This document shows, piece after piece, positions 17,253 to 25,742 of a stretch of DNA of 64,000 bases. How positions within the stretch are numbered: the first letter of the stretch is position 1; every line of letters starts with the position of its first letter. The position numbers and the translations under genes are program-made. Location: the NCBI GenBank assembly GCA_964477035.1, contig CAYZCW010000004.1:235689-299688 (forward strand). The letters are read 5' to 3'. The notes beneath the pieces were generated by a model that saw only the letters and a program-made list of their open reading frames with translations, ran no database searches and was not told the DNA's origin. Origin of the DNA: SLSG01 sp964477035. Its GTDB lineage: Bacteria > Bacteroidota > Bacteroidia > Bacteroidales > UBA7960.

Positions 17253-18071
17253 TCATTCCGGAGCCTGCAGCCTCTGCCTGACGGCTTCGAAACACAGGAT
17301 GGCCGCCGAGGCAGCCACATTGAGCGAGTCGATGGCTCCTGCCATGGGAATGCGGATCTGGTTGTCCGCCATGGCCCGCCACCCATCCGACAACCCCTTG
17401 TCCTCCGCCCCGAACAGAAGGGCGGTAGGCCCTGTGAAACCGGCTTCATAATAATCGATGGCATCCTGCAGGGCCGCAGCATAGACCTTCCATGGCCGGG
17501 GGGAGGGCTTTGACCGGAGCTCCTCCAGCCACTCCATGGCCTCTCTGTTGCTGCACCGGATCACCGGGCGGGTGAACACGCAGCCCAGGCTTGAACGGAT
17601 CACGTTGGGATTGTAGACATCGGTCCCCGTGCCGCATACCAGCACCGCGTCCGCCCCGGCCGCATCGGCAGTCCGCAGAATGGCCCCTAGGTTGCCCGGC
17701 TTCTCGATGCCCTCCAGGATCAGAAGGAGGGGTGACGCGGACAGGTCCAGCTGCTGCGGCCGGGTCGCAGGGGCACGGCCCAGCAGCAGCACCCCTTCCT
17801 GGTTTTCCCGGTAGGCCAGTTTGTTGTATACGCTTTGGCTGACTTCAACGGGGTGGTCCGGCAGGGGAATGGGGTAGAGGGGATCGGGCCGGAAGATTTC
17901 CGGGCAGACCAGCACGTGCTCCGGTGCTGCACCGTGGCGCAGGGCCAGGGACACCTCCCGCCGCCCTTCCGCGACGAAGAGGCCTGTTTTTCTGCGCTCG
18001 GCCGGTTTTTGCTGCAACCGGAGGATCTGCCTGACCAGGGGGTTCTGAAGGCTGGTGATGGTGGGTGTCAT
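17253..18071 (-). CDS. SpoU/TrmH family RNA 2'-O-ribose methyltransferase
   Basis: 272 residues: an N-terminal substrate-binding domain (NPLVRQILRLQQKPAERR, then FVAEGRREV) and the C-terminal knotted SPOUT domain with LILEGIEKPGNLGAILRTAD (motif 1), ALLFGAEDKGLSDGWRA (motif 2) and IRIPMAGAIDSLNVAASAAI (motif 3). The arrangement resembles 23S rRNA Gm methyltransferases such as RlmB or MRM3-like proteins; the exact nucleotide cannot be assigned. Start at 18071 is set by the -7 box at 18076-18083, which also excludes the longer reading from 18107. The box ends four bases before ATG, so the mRNA is probably leaderless. Confidence 0.9.
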   Translation of the reverse strand: MTPTITSLQNPLVRQILRLQQKPAERRKTGLFVAEGRREVSLALRHGAAPEHVLVCPEIFRPDPLYPIPLPDHPVEVSQSVYNKLAYRENQEGVLLLGRAPATRPQQLDLSASPLLLILEGIEKPGNLGAILRTADAAGADAVLVCGTGTDVYNPNVIRSSLGCVFTRPVIRCSNREAMEWLEELRSKPSPRPWKVYAAALQDAIDYYEAGFTGPTALLFGAEDKGLSDGWRAMADNQIRIPMAGAIDSLNVAASAAILCFEAVRQRLQAPE

Positions 18072-18075
18072 GGGA

Positions 18076-18083
18076 CAAAGGTA
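18076..18083 (-). promoter_or_regulatory. -7 box giving a probable leaderless mRNA
   Basis: Minus strand reads TACCTTTG, then TCCC, then ATG. With a start site 4-6 bases after the box, transcription would begin at or next to the start codon. Same geometry as 44511-44518 and 55038-55045. Confidence 0.65.
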
Positions 18084-18131
18084 CTGCCGGGGGTCAATGG
18101 AAAGCAAGAACTATTTTTCGGGAAGGGCGTT

Positions 18132-20549
18132 TTACCCGGTCCTTTCGCCGAACAGGCGGCCGTGCAGGAAAAAGACCGCAGAGGCCAGGAGGTAGCTTCC
18201 GATGGCCACGCCCATGACAGCACGGAAGCCGGCTTCCACCGCGATCAGGGTGGCCACGGAGGTGCTCACGACCGAGAGGCAGCCGTTGATGCCCCAGGCC
18301 CAGGGGATCTGTGAACTGTCCCGCAATGACAAATGCCTCACACCCAGGGGAAACAGCATGCCCATCACGAAAGCGGGCAGCCCGATGACCAGCAGGCTGA
18401 TCAGGATCCGGCAGGCGGGCGGATCCGGCAGGGTCCCCTGAATCAGGGGGGGCAGCAGCAGGGCGTAGGCGGCCATCAGCCCGGCCACGGCCAGTGCCAG
18501 CCGGGCGGTCAGCCGGGGGGTGGCCCTGAGGCGGTCCGACAGCAGGCTGCCGGCACCGCTGGCGATGAGCATGGTGCTGATCACAGACGTCAGTGCGAAT
18601 ACAGGGTGTCCCAGGTAGAGCACGAAGCGCTGTATCAGGATGATCTCAACGAACATATACCCCAGTCCGATGGCCCCGAAATACAGCAGGGTGCCGGTTT
18701 TCTTCCGGGGGGAGCGCTTCAACCTGTACAGGGGCAGGAGGATCAGCAGCAGGGCCAGCAGGAGCCCCTGCAGCAGGGTCACCAGAACGATCAGGAAACC
18801 GAGTTCGAGGAAGGGCAGCTGCTGTTGGCCAAAAGCATCGCCCAGCTGACGCAGCCTGTCCAGCCTGAGGAACTGGGAAAAATAGGGTTTGTCGTCCGTG
18901 GCAGGTCGGATCATGAATGCATAGTCGCGCCCGACTTCCGGGTCCCCGGCCATGATCCGGTCCATCACCTCCAGCAGCGAAGGGTCGTCCAGGGCATTAT
19001 AGGCTGTCCTCTCGGATGCATCCAACCCGGGCAGCAGGGCGGGGTCGAAAAACATGCCGGCGCCAAAGGCGCGGATCCTTTGCACTTCCGCACTGTCGAG
19101 CGGTTCTTTCTTCAGCACGAAGGTGATCGTGCCCCAGGACCTCAGGGCGGCGATGTGGTCGCGGGGTTCAGTCACTCCCTTGCTGCGCGCCGTTTCCACC
19201 AGGGTGGTGAGCAGCTTGAGGGCGGTGCGCGCAGGATAGTCGACCCAGGAAGACACCGCGATGACGCCGTCCGGGAGCAGGCAGTCCCACATCTGCGAGA
19301 AGGCCTCCTGTGTCATGGAGTAGTCCTCCCTCAGGGCATTCAGCCCGGCGGTACCCCCGAAAGCGTCCATCAGGGGCAGGACAATCAGGTCGAAATGGCC
19401 TGCCGGGGCAGAGGCCAGGAAGTGGCGTACCTGGGTTGCCCAGGCATGGACCGGGTCTCTCAGGAACATTCCTCCCGTTTCTTCAGCAAAGCAGGTCTGC
19501 AGCAGGCGCAGCACCCCCCTGTTTTCCATCACGGCATCGACCCTACGGGCATCCCGTGCGAGTGCCTGGGCCACGGCCGCTCCCGTGCCCGCATGCAGCA
19601 CAGCCACGCTTTGTCTTTCTTTCATCACATAGGGCAATGCCATGGTGGTATGGTCCAGGATGTGCCCGGACGTTTCCGGCCCGAAGCGGGGAATGGGACC
19701 GAGCAGGTCGCCGTTTACGAAAAGGTGCTTTCTGACCGGCGCCTCCCCGGCATGGGACAGGCTCAGGGCCGGGGCATACCTCAGGGCCGGGGACGCCACC
19801 ACCTGGATCAGTCCCTGCATGTCGGGCCGCGTATGCACGATGCGGGCCTCGGGCAGGTTCATGGTGCGGGCCAGGGACTTGTATTCGGAAAGCGGGATGT
19901 CTGACGGGCTTTTCATCAGCAGCCCCGCGACAGCTATAGCTGACAGGTTCAGCAGAAGCAGCAACACCCTGCGGCGGCCGGCCGCCGCCAGCACCCCCGC
20001 CCCCACCGAAAGCAACCCGATCAAAACCGGTCCCTGCATGGGGTGCACCCATGCTGCAAGCAGCAGTGCAAGCAATCCGCCGGCTCCCGACCCGAGCAGG
20101 TTGGAAAAATAATAGGTGCCGATGTGCCGGGCATTTTTAATGAACAGGATGCCGATGGCCAGGGCACCTGTCAGGAAGGGCAGGAAGAAGATCAGGTAAT
20201 TGGCGGCGAGGACAGGAAACTGGGAGGCATCCACAAACAGCAGGTAGACGTCGAATCGGAACACGTTCAGCCGGGCTACGGCAAACGCCCCCATCATCAT
20301 CGCCCCGCTCAGGCTCATCAGCAAGGGGACCAGCCAGGGGGACCAGCCGAGCAGGCGGGAACGGAACAGGGCGAGCAGGGTGCCGCTGGCCCCGAAGCCC
20401 AGCATGGCAACAGAAATGATCATGTAAGCGAAATGATGCCATTGGGCCACGGAGATCAGCTGCATGAGGGCCAGCTGAAAGGCAATGATGGCTGCTGAAT
20501 GCATGCCGAGGGAGATAATGAGGCGTGGCTGCTTGCCTGGTCCGTCCAT
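18132..20549 (-). CDS. Multi-pass membrane protein with spermidine synthase-like domain
   Basis: 805 residues in three parts. Residues 1-205 hold about six transmembrane helices, residues 215-590 a soluble domain, and residues 600-800 another bundle of six to seven helices. The soluble domain resembles SpeE/methyltransferase folds (VAVLHAGTGAAVAQAL as motif I, FDLIVLPLMDAFGGTAGLNA, DGVIAVSS) and ends with the ATDDKPYF signature typical of membrane-embedded aminopropyltransferase-like proteins. The motif I glycine pattern is degenerate. The function of this membrane family is unproven; true polyamine synthesis should not be assumed. Its ATG lies one base after the stop of the exported isoaspartyl methyltransferase gene, so the two are co-translated. 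Confidence 0.75.
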   Translation of the reverse strand: MDGPGKQPRLIISLGMHSAAIIAFQLALMQLISVAQWHHFAYMIISVAMLGFGASGTLLALFRSRLLGWSPWLVPLLMSLSGAMMMGAFAVARLNVFRFDVYLLFVDASQFPVLAANYLIFFLPFLTGALAIGILFIKNARHIGTYYFSNLLGSGAGGLLALLLAAWVHPMQGPVLIGLLSVGAGVLAAAGRRRVLLLLLNLSAIAVAGLLMKSPSDIPLSEYKSLARTMNLPEARIVHTRPDMQGLIQVVASPALRYAPALSLSHAGEAPVRKHLFVNGDLLGPIPRFGPETSGHILDHTTMALPYVMKERQSVAVLHAGTGAAVAQALARDARRVDAVMENRGVLRLLQTCFAEETGGMFLRDPVHAWATQVRHFLASAPAGHFDLIVLPLMDAFGGTAGLNALREDYSMTQEAFSQMWDCLLPDGVIAVSSWVDYPARTALKLLTTLVETARSKGVTEPRDHIAALRSWGTITFVLKKEPLDSAEVQRIRAFGAGMFFDPALLPGLDASERTAYNALDDPSLLEVMDRIMAGDPEVGRDYAFMIRPATDDKPYFSQFLRLDRLRQLGDAFGQQQLPFLELGFLIVLVTLLQGLLLALLLILLPLYRLKRSPRKKTGTLLYFGAIGLGYMFVEIILIQRFVLYLGHPVFALTSVISTMLIASGAGSLLSDRLRATPRLTARLALAVAGLMAAYALLLPPLIQGTLPDPPACRILISLLVIGLPAFVMGMLFPLGVRHLSLRDSSQIPWAWGINGCLSVVSTSVATLIAVEAGFRAVMGVAIGSYLLASAVFFLHGRLFGERTG

Positions 20550-20550
20550 G

Positions 20551-21264
20551 TCAGTCCTCCCGGCTCCTTGTAAAGGGCACGAACCGTACCGGCATCAGGC
20601 TGCGGGTGGTGACCTGTCCGTTTTGTTTTTCAACGAGCATGAGCATTTGCACCTGGAAGGGGGAACCCACCGGGATGACCATCCTGCCCCCTTCCCTGAG
20701 CTGGTTCACCAGGGGAGGCGGGATGTGGTCGGCCGCCGCAGTGACCACGATTGCGTCGAAGGGGCCGGCCTCTTCCCAGCCAAAATAACCATCGCCGGTT
20801 CTCACCGCCACATTGTCATATGCTTCCTGCAGCAACCGGGCCGCCCGTTCTCCGAGTCCAGGCACGATCTCGATGGTGTATACCCAGGATACGATCTCGG
20901 CCAGCACGGCCGCCTGGTATCCCGAGCCCGTGCCGATTTCCAGTACCCGCTGTCCGGCCTGCGGCTGCACCAGCTGGGTCATGTATCCGACGATAAATGG
21001 CTGGGAAATGGTCTGCCCGTACCCAATGGGCAGGGGACGGTCCTGGTAGGCATACCGCTCTTGTCCCGCCGGAACATAGAGGTGCCTGGGCACGGTCCGC
21101 ATGGCCTCCAGGGTGGCCGGGTCATCGATGCCGCGTGCCTGTAGCTGGTCCCTGACCATCCGCCCGCGTTCCCCCGCATGGGGATCCTGCTGTGCCGCGG
21201 AGGGGCAGAGCAACAGGGTCAGAATCAAGGCCAGCACACACTTATGCGTGGGATGCCTGTTCAT
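20551..21264 (-). CDS. Protein-L-isoaspartate O-methyltransferase, exported form
   Basis: 237 residues. Residues 1-25 are a signal peptide (KCVLALILTLLLCPSAAQQ), so the enzyme appears to be sent out of the cytoplasm. The rest is a complete PIMT: RHLYVPAGQERYAYQDRPLP, IGYGQTISQPFIVGYMTQL, motif I VLEIGTGSGYQAAVLAE, and FDAIVVTAAADHIPPPLVNQL. PIMTs convert damaged isoaspartyl residues back to aspartate using SAM. An exported form is a puzzle because SAM is not normally available outside the cytoplasm. It is followed after one base by the membrane aminopropyltransferase-like gene. Confidence 0.88.
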   Translation of the reverse strand: MNRHPTHKCVLALILTLLLCPSAAQQDPHAGERGRMVRDQLQARGIDDPATLEAMRTVPRHLYVPAGQERYAYQDRPLPIGYGQTISQPFIVGYMTQLVQPQAGQRVLEIGTGSGYQAAVLAEIVSWVYTIEIVPGLGERAARLLQEAYDNVAVRTGDGYFGWEEAGPFDAIVVTAAADHIPPPLVNQLREGGRMVIPVGSPFQVQMLMLVEKQNGQVTTRSLMPVRFVPFTRSRED

Positions 21265-21323
21265 TCATCAAATATACAGAATCGGGAACAAACCCCCAAG
21301 GCATCTTCGCTGCACCGGATGCA

Positions 21324-22421
21324 TCAGAGCCTGCCCAGGAAGGCCATGGTGTCGACCCCGTCGGCATAATCGCCCGGTCCCGGCCACTGGGTCTGTCCGA
21401 ACCCGGCGTGCAGGGCTTTCAGGGAACCTGGGACCTCTGAGGCCACCAGGCATTGCAGCCGGCCTGCCAGGGAATGGGCCAGGTCATGGGCTTCCTGCAG
21501 CTTTCTGTAGGACTGCCAGTGGATCACGGACAGGGGGGAGGCCAGGGCGGGGTTTTGCCGCAGCAGGCAGAAGCCGGTGTCGGTATGGGCTGTTTTGTTG
21601 ACCGTCAGGACGGCCTTGTGAAAGTCGTAATTGTTCCTGTACCGGGGATGGTGAGTCAGGCGAAGCCAGGGCTGCCATGCCCGGGCAAGGATGCCCGGGT
21701 CGTAACCCTCCGGCAGCCAGAGCAGGGACACGTTGCGGCATCCCAGGCCGAAGTAGCTGAACACGTCCTCTCCCAGTCGTTCCAGCTCCCCCGGGGATTC
21801 GCTTCCTGTCAGGATGGCCGCGGCATGGCGGTTGCGCCGGATGATGTGGGGATATTTGCCGAAATAATGGTCGAAGTACCGGGCACTGTTGTCGCTGCCG
21901 GTCGCAATGACGGCGTCAAAGGACCCGGCGGGCCCGTCGGCAAAAACCATCCTTTCCGTCCAGCCGGGATCCATTTCGCACAGCAGCACGCCCAGGGCCC
22001 TGGGCAGCAGCGGGTCGGACGATGCGGTCTTGGCCAGCAGCCGGTGCCCGCTCAGCAGCACGCACATCATGTCGTGAAAGCCCACCAGGGGAATGTTGCC
22101 TGCCATGACCACCAGCACGGTCCGCTGCCTGAAAGCGTCTCCTTCGCCGGGCAGGTGGTAACTGCCGAGCCAGGAATCCATTCTTTCCGGCTCCAGCATG
22201 CGGGAGAGGGCCCTCAGGGCCGTAATGATGTTCTCCCGGGTGAACCATGGATTCAGACTCTCCGCCTGAAGGGCCGCCTGGAAAAAGCCCGGCAGGGCGC
22301 CGCTGCCTGGTGGCGGCCGGTCCTCCGCGAGGCAGCGGGCCAGTTCCCCCAGTCGCCGGCCGAGCAGGATGAATGATTCTTTTCTTTGTTCGCGGGACAG
22401 CTTGGCAGGTGCGTTTGGCAT
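21324..22421 (-). CDS. Acyl-CoA reductase (LuxC-like)
   Basis: 365 residues of the aldehyde dehydrogenase superfamily, LuxC branch. VLVVMAGNIPLVGFHDMMCV is the conserved nucleotide-binding start, IATGSDNSARYFDHYFGKYP and the catalytic cysteine region YFGLGCRNVSLLWLPEGYD (about residues 225-240) follow. LuxC relatives reduce acyl-CoA or acylated enzyme to aldehyde; in Bacteroidota this gene usually stands near serC, as here, for unknown reasons. The usual neighbouring ferredoxin gene is absent; a hypothetical secreted protein gene lies between, in the opposite direction. Confidence 0.87.
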   Translation of the reverse strand: MPNAPAKLSREQRKESFILLGRRLGELARCLAEDRPPPGSGALPGFFQAALQAESLNPWFTRENIITALRALSRMLEPERMDSWLGSYHLPGEGDAFRQRTVLVVMAGNIPLVGFHDMMCVLLSGHRLLAKTASSDPLLPRALGVLLCEMDPGWTERMVFADGPAGSFDAVIATGSDNSARYFDHYFGKYPHIIRRNRHAAAILTGSESPGELERLGEDVFSYFGLGCRNVSLLWLPEGYDPGILARAWQPWLRLTHHPRYRNNYDFHKAVLTVNKTAHTDTGFCLLRQNPALASPLSVIHWQSYRKLQEAHDLAHSLAGRLQCLVASEVPGSLKALHAGFGQTQWPGPGDYADGVDTMAFLGRL

Positions 22422-22494
22422 GGCATGAATTCCCCGGCAATCTGCAATAAATCGGGGGGTTTAAAGTTATAACAAAAAAACACGTCTCCAGCCC

Positions 22495-23451
22495 ATGGGC
22501 CGCCTCAGAATCCATATCCCCAAGTTTGTCCTGCTGTTTTTGCTTTGCGGGGGGCTGTTCCGGGCAGCGGCAGGGCTTCCGGCCGGGTCCCCGCCTGCGG
22601 GACCCGGCCAGGAAAGGCCGGACTCCGTCCTGATGACAGCCCGGCAGGTCCTTTTCACCCAGCTGGAGGATTCCCTGAAGGTGCTTGCCATGCGCATTGT
22701 GGAATCGCCGGAAGATTCAATCCGGCAGGCCAACAACGGGTTGTTTGCCGCGGCGCTCGAGCGGGCCCTGAGGGAGCCCGGTGCCTTTGCCCACCCGTTC
22801 GATTCATTGCAAACCGTTTCCTTCCTGGAGGCCCCGAACGGGGCGTTTCGCATCATCACCTGGTATGTGCCCCTGCAGGGGCAGCGTTTCGACTACCATG
22901 GCCTGATCCAATTGCCGGAGGAAGCGGGGGGGCGCCTGATCCCCCTCAGGGATGCCTCGGGGGAGATCCGCAGTGCCGTGTTCAGCGAATTGTCGGCAGA
23001 CACATGGTATGGGGCCTGGTATTATGAAATCTTACACCATGAATCCGGGGGAGAGGACCTCTTTACCCTGCTCGGCTGGAAAGGGGACAACCCCCATACG
23101 CGCAAGAGGGTGATCGAGCCGCTCTGGTTCCTCGACGGGGAGCCTGTTTTTGGCAGGCAGGTATTCCGGGTGGGGGAGCGGGACCCTTTCCGGGTGGTGT
23201 TTGAATACTCTGCGATGGTGTCCATGGGCCTGCTTCACGCCACCCACCCTTTGCGCGAAGGGGAAGCGCCCCGCGAAATGATCCTTTTCGACCGCCTCAG
23301 TCCGGGGGATGAGAGCCTGAGGGGGCATTACCGGTTTTACGTGCCCGAGGGCAACATCCTGGATGCATTCGTGTTTGAGGAAGGCCGGTGGGTGTTCTAC
23401 CGGGATGTGGATGCCAGGGGCCCTCAGCTGCCCGGGTCCGGTCCGGATTGA
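22495..23451 (+). CDS. Conserved hypothetical secreted protein
   Basis: 318 residues with an N-terminal signal peptide (KFVLLFLLCGGLFRAAAG). I do not recognise a named domain. The mature part is rich in aromatic and acidic residues and contains short segments such as ITWYVPLQGQRFDYHGLIQL, WYGAWYYEILHH and LLGWKGDNPHTRKRVIEPLW, giving a beta-rich, soluble envelope protein. Readings like this appear next to the serine biosynthesis genes of other Bacteroidales, so the gene is likely conserved. It is divergent from luxC (73 bases) and 186 bases before serC, which has its own promoter. Confidence 0.7.
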   Translation: MGRLRIHIPKFVLLFLLCGGLFRAAAGLPAGSPPAGPGQERPDSVLMTARQVLFTQLEDSLKVLAMRIVESPEDSIRQANNGLFAAALERALREPGAFAHPFDSLQTVSFLEAPNGAFRIITWYVPLQGQRFDYHGLIQLPEEAGGRLIPLRDASGEIRSAVFSELSADTWYGAWYYEILHHESGGEDLFTLLGWKGDNPHTRKRVIEPLWFLDGEPVFGRQVFRVGERDPFRVVFEYSAMVSMGLLHATHPLREGEAPREMILFDRLSPGDESLRGHYRFYVPEGNILDAFVFEEGRWVFYRDVDARGPQLPGSGPD

Positions 23452-23466
23452 TTTTTCCTGATTTTC

Positions 23467-23497
23467 TTTGTTCTGTGGGATAAATTTATCAACTTTG
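23467..23497 (+). promoter_or_regulatory. Probable serC promoter
   Basis: TTTG (23467-23470), 19 bases, then CAACTTTG (23490-23497), one mismatch from the -7 consensus. It leaves a leader of about 135 bases before the serC ATG in which no known regulatory RNA is recognised. Confidence 0.5.
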
Positions 23498-23637
23498 CAT
23501 CGGATCGTTTTTTCCGTGTTTTTTCTTTTATTGAAGCGTTTCACCCTGGTGGTTTAAGGACCTGACAAGCCAAGGGCCACCTTGGTTTTACCATAGAGAA
23601 TCATCCAATTCATCATTCATCCTCAAACTTTTTCCGT

Positions 23638-24711
23638 ATGAAAAAACATAATTTTAGCGCAGGCCCCTCTGTGTTGGCCCGGGAAGTCATTGAAAACACG
23701 GCCAAAGCGGTGCTCGACCTGAACGGGATCGGGCTCTCTGTCATGGAAATATCCCACCGCGGCAAGGACTTCCAGGCCGTCATGGATGAAACCGTGGCCC
23801 TGTTCAGGGAATTGCTGGAGATTCCGGACAATTACCATGTGCTGTTTCTTGGCGGCGGGGCCAGCCTCCAGTTCTGCATGGTTCCCTACAACCTGCTGAA
23901 AGGCAAGGCGGCCTATCTGGAGACAGGCACCTGGGCAAAAAAGGCGATCAAGGAAGCCAGGTTTTTCGGACCGGTCGACGTGGTCGCTTCCTCATCCGAC
24001 AAGAATTTCTCTTACATCCCAAAAGGCTTTGAGATCCCGTCGGATGCCGACTACCTCCACATCACCACCAACAACACCATCTTCGGGACGGAGATATTCG
24101 AGGATTTTGAAAGCCCCATTCCCTTGGTGGCGGATATGTCGTCGGATATTTTCAGCCGTCCGGTGGACATCTCAAAATACGCCCTGATTTACGGGGGGGC
24201 ACAGAAGAACCTGGGTCCGGCAGGGGTGACCTTTGTGATTATCCGCGACGATGTGCTCGGGAAAGTGGACAGACCCATCCCCACCATGCTCAACTACCAG
24301 ACCCATATCGACAACGGTTCCATGTTCAACACGCCCCCCTGCCTGCCGATCTATACCTGCATGGAAACCCTGCGCTGGCTGAAGAAACTCGGCGGGGTGA
24401 AGGTGATGCAGAAAATGAACCAGGAGAAGGCCCGGCTGCTGTACGATGAGATCGACCGCAACCCCCTGTTTGTCGGTGCAGCAGCCAATGACAGCCGTTC
24501 CCTCATGAACATCTGCTTTGTCATGGCCCCCGAGTACAAGGAACTGGAGGCCGAATTTCTTGCCTTTACCGGCACAAAAGGCATGTCGGGCCTGAAAGGC
24601 CACCGCTCTGTGGGTGGCTTCCGGGCATCCACCTACAATGCCCTGGGCAAGGACAGCGTGATCGCTTTGATCGGTGCGATGCAGGAATTTGAACAAATGC
24701 ATAAGAAGTAA
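23638..24711 (+). CDS. serC: 3-phosphoserine/phosphohydroxythreonine transaminase
   Basis: 357 residues, the usual length. HNFSAGPSVLAREVIE opens the protein, MEISHRGKDFQAVMDE and LFLGGGASLQFCMVPYN are the cofactor and phosphate contacts, and the PLP lysine is in YGGAQKNLGPAGVTF (about residue 190). Ends GLKGHRSVGGFRASTYNAL, the conserved C-terminal substrate contacts. It converts 3-phosphohydroxypyruvate to phosphoserine in serine synthesis, and the equivalent step in PLP synthesis where that route is used. First gene of the serC-serA-DUF1015 group. Confidence 0.97.
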   Translation: MKKHNFSAGPSVLAREVIENTAKAVLDLNGIGLSVMEISHRGKDFQAVMDETVALFRELLEIPDNYHVLFLGGGASLQFCMVPYNLLKGKAAYLETGTWAKKAIKEARFFGPVDVVASSSDKNFSYIPKGFEIPSDADYLHITTNNTIFGTEIFEDFESPIPLVADMSSDIFSRPVDISKYALIYGGAQKNLGPAGVTFVIIRDDVLGKVDRPIPTMLNYQTHIDNGSMFNTPPCLPIYTCMETLRWLKKLGGVKVMQKMNQEKARLLYDEIDRNPLFVGAAANDSRSLMNICFVMAPEYKELEAEFLAFTGTKGMSGLKGHRSVGGFRASTYNALGKDSVIALIGAMQEFEQMHKK

Positions 24712-24721
24712 TGTCCCCTCA

Positions 24722-24758
24722 ATGCCCCTCCCCGCGTTTTACGACGCGGGGAGGGCAT
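24722..24758 (+). other. Strong intercistronic hairpin between serC and serA
   Basis: ATGCCCCTCCCCGCGT (24722-24737) pairs with ACGCGGGGAGGGCAT (24744-24758) over 15 base pairs with a single bulged C and a 6-base loop. No T-run follows, so it is not a standard terminator. It begins 10 bases after the serC stop and ends 31 bases before the serA start. Confidence 0.75.
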
Positions 24759-24789
24759 GGACGGGAGGAAAACGGGTAAAAAAATTCAT

Positions 24790-25713
24790 ATGAAAAAAGT
24801 ATTGATCGCAACGGAAAAACCCTTTGCCCCCGTGGCGGTGGAGGGAATCAGGAAGGTGTTTGACGGGGCAGGCTATGAGACCATCCTGCTGGAAAAATAC
24901 CCCTCGGTGGAAGACCTGAAAAAGGCTGCAACCGGCGTGGATGCCATGATCATCCGCAGCGACAAGGCCACCCGGGAAGTCATAGAGGCTGCGTCCCAAC
25001 TAAGGATCGTGGTCAGGGCCGGTGCCGGCTATGACAACATCGACCTGGCTGCCTGCACCGACAAGGGCGTGGTGGCCATGAACACCCCCGGACAGAATTC
25101 GAATGCTGTGGCCGAACTGGCCTTTGGCATGATGCTGTATGCCATCCGCAACGGATTCGACGGCACGAGTGGTTCCGAGCTGCGCGGCAAGAAACTGGGC
25201 ATTCACGCCTATGGGAATGTGGGCCGGTATGTGGCCATGATTGCCAAGGGATTCGGGATGGAGGTGTTTGCCTTCGATCCCTTTGTGAAGCCGGAAACCA
25301 TGGAAAAGGAAGGCATCGTCCCGGTCGGCTCGGCGGAAGAGCTTTACCGGACCTGCAAGTTTGTTTCCCTGCACATCCCGGCCAATGAAAAGACCAAAAA
25401 ATCGATCAACGGGAGCCTGTTGCGCCTGCTTCCCAAGGGAGGCGTTCTGGTGAATACCGCCCGCAAGGAAGTCGTTGATGAAGCCGAACTCCTGCAGGTC
25501 ATGGAAGAGCGGCCGGATATCAAATACCTGTCGGACATTGCCCCGGATTGCCGGGAGGAGATCGAAGGCAGGTTTGCCGGAAGGTATGTGTTCACTGCCA
25601 AAAAAATGGGCGCCCAGACTTCGGAAGCCAACATCAATGCAGGCATTGCCGCTGCCAGGCAGATTGTCAGCTTTTTTGAGAAGGGAGACAAGACCTACCA
25701 GGTGAATAAATGA
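24790..25713 (+). CDS. serA: D-3-phosphoglycerate dehydrogenase, short type without ACT domain
   Basis: 307 residues, lacking the C-terminal ASB/ACT domains of E. coli SerA, so feedback by serine through ACT is not expected. The catalytic domain is complete: VVRAGAGYDNIDLAAC, the NAD-binding GIHAYGNVGRYVAMIAKGFG, and VLVNTARKEVVDEAEL with the substrate Arg. The region that normally holds the catalytic His (PHxGA) reads AKKMGAQTSEAN, so Lys272 stands where His is expected. This Lys form is typical of Bacteroidota and of the Entamoeba enzyme group, and is active there. ATG at 24790 is chosen over 24757, which lies inside the intercistronic hairpin. Confidence 0.94.
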   Translation: MKKVLIATEKPFAPVAVEGIRKVFDGAGYETILLEKYPSVEDLKKAATGVDAMIIRSDKATREVIEAASQLRIVVRAGAGYDNIDLAACTDKGVVAMNTPGQNSNAVAELAFGMMLYAIRNGFDGTSGSELRGKKLGIHAYGNVGRYVAMIAKGFGMEVFAFDPFVKPETMEKEGIVPVGSAEELYRTCKFVSLHIPANEKTKKSINGSLLRLLPKGGVLVNTARKEVVDEAELLQVMEERPDIKYLSDIAPDCREEIEGRFAGRYVFTAKKMGAQTSEANINAGIAAARQIVSFFEKGDKTYQVNK

Positions 25714-25742
25714 TGGGGTTGGTGGTTGGCTGTTGGCTAATA

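Noticed and set aside
18333..19904. 523-residue plus-strand open reading
   Set aside because: Antisense to the membrane aminopropyltransferase-like gene; Gln/Gly/His-rich composition typical of the opposite strand of a GC-rich gene and no domain seen.
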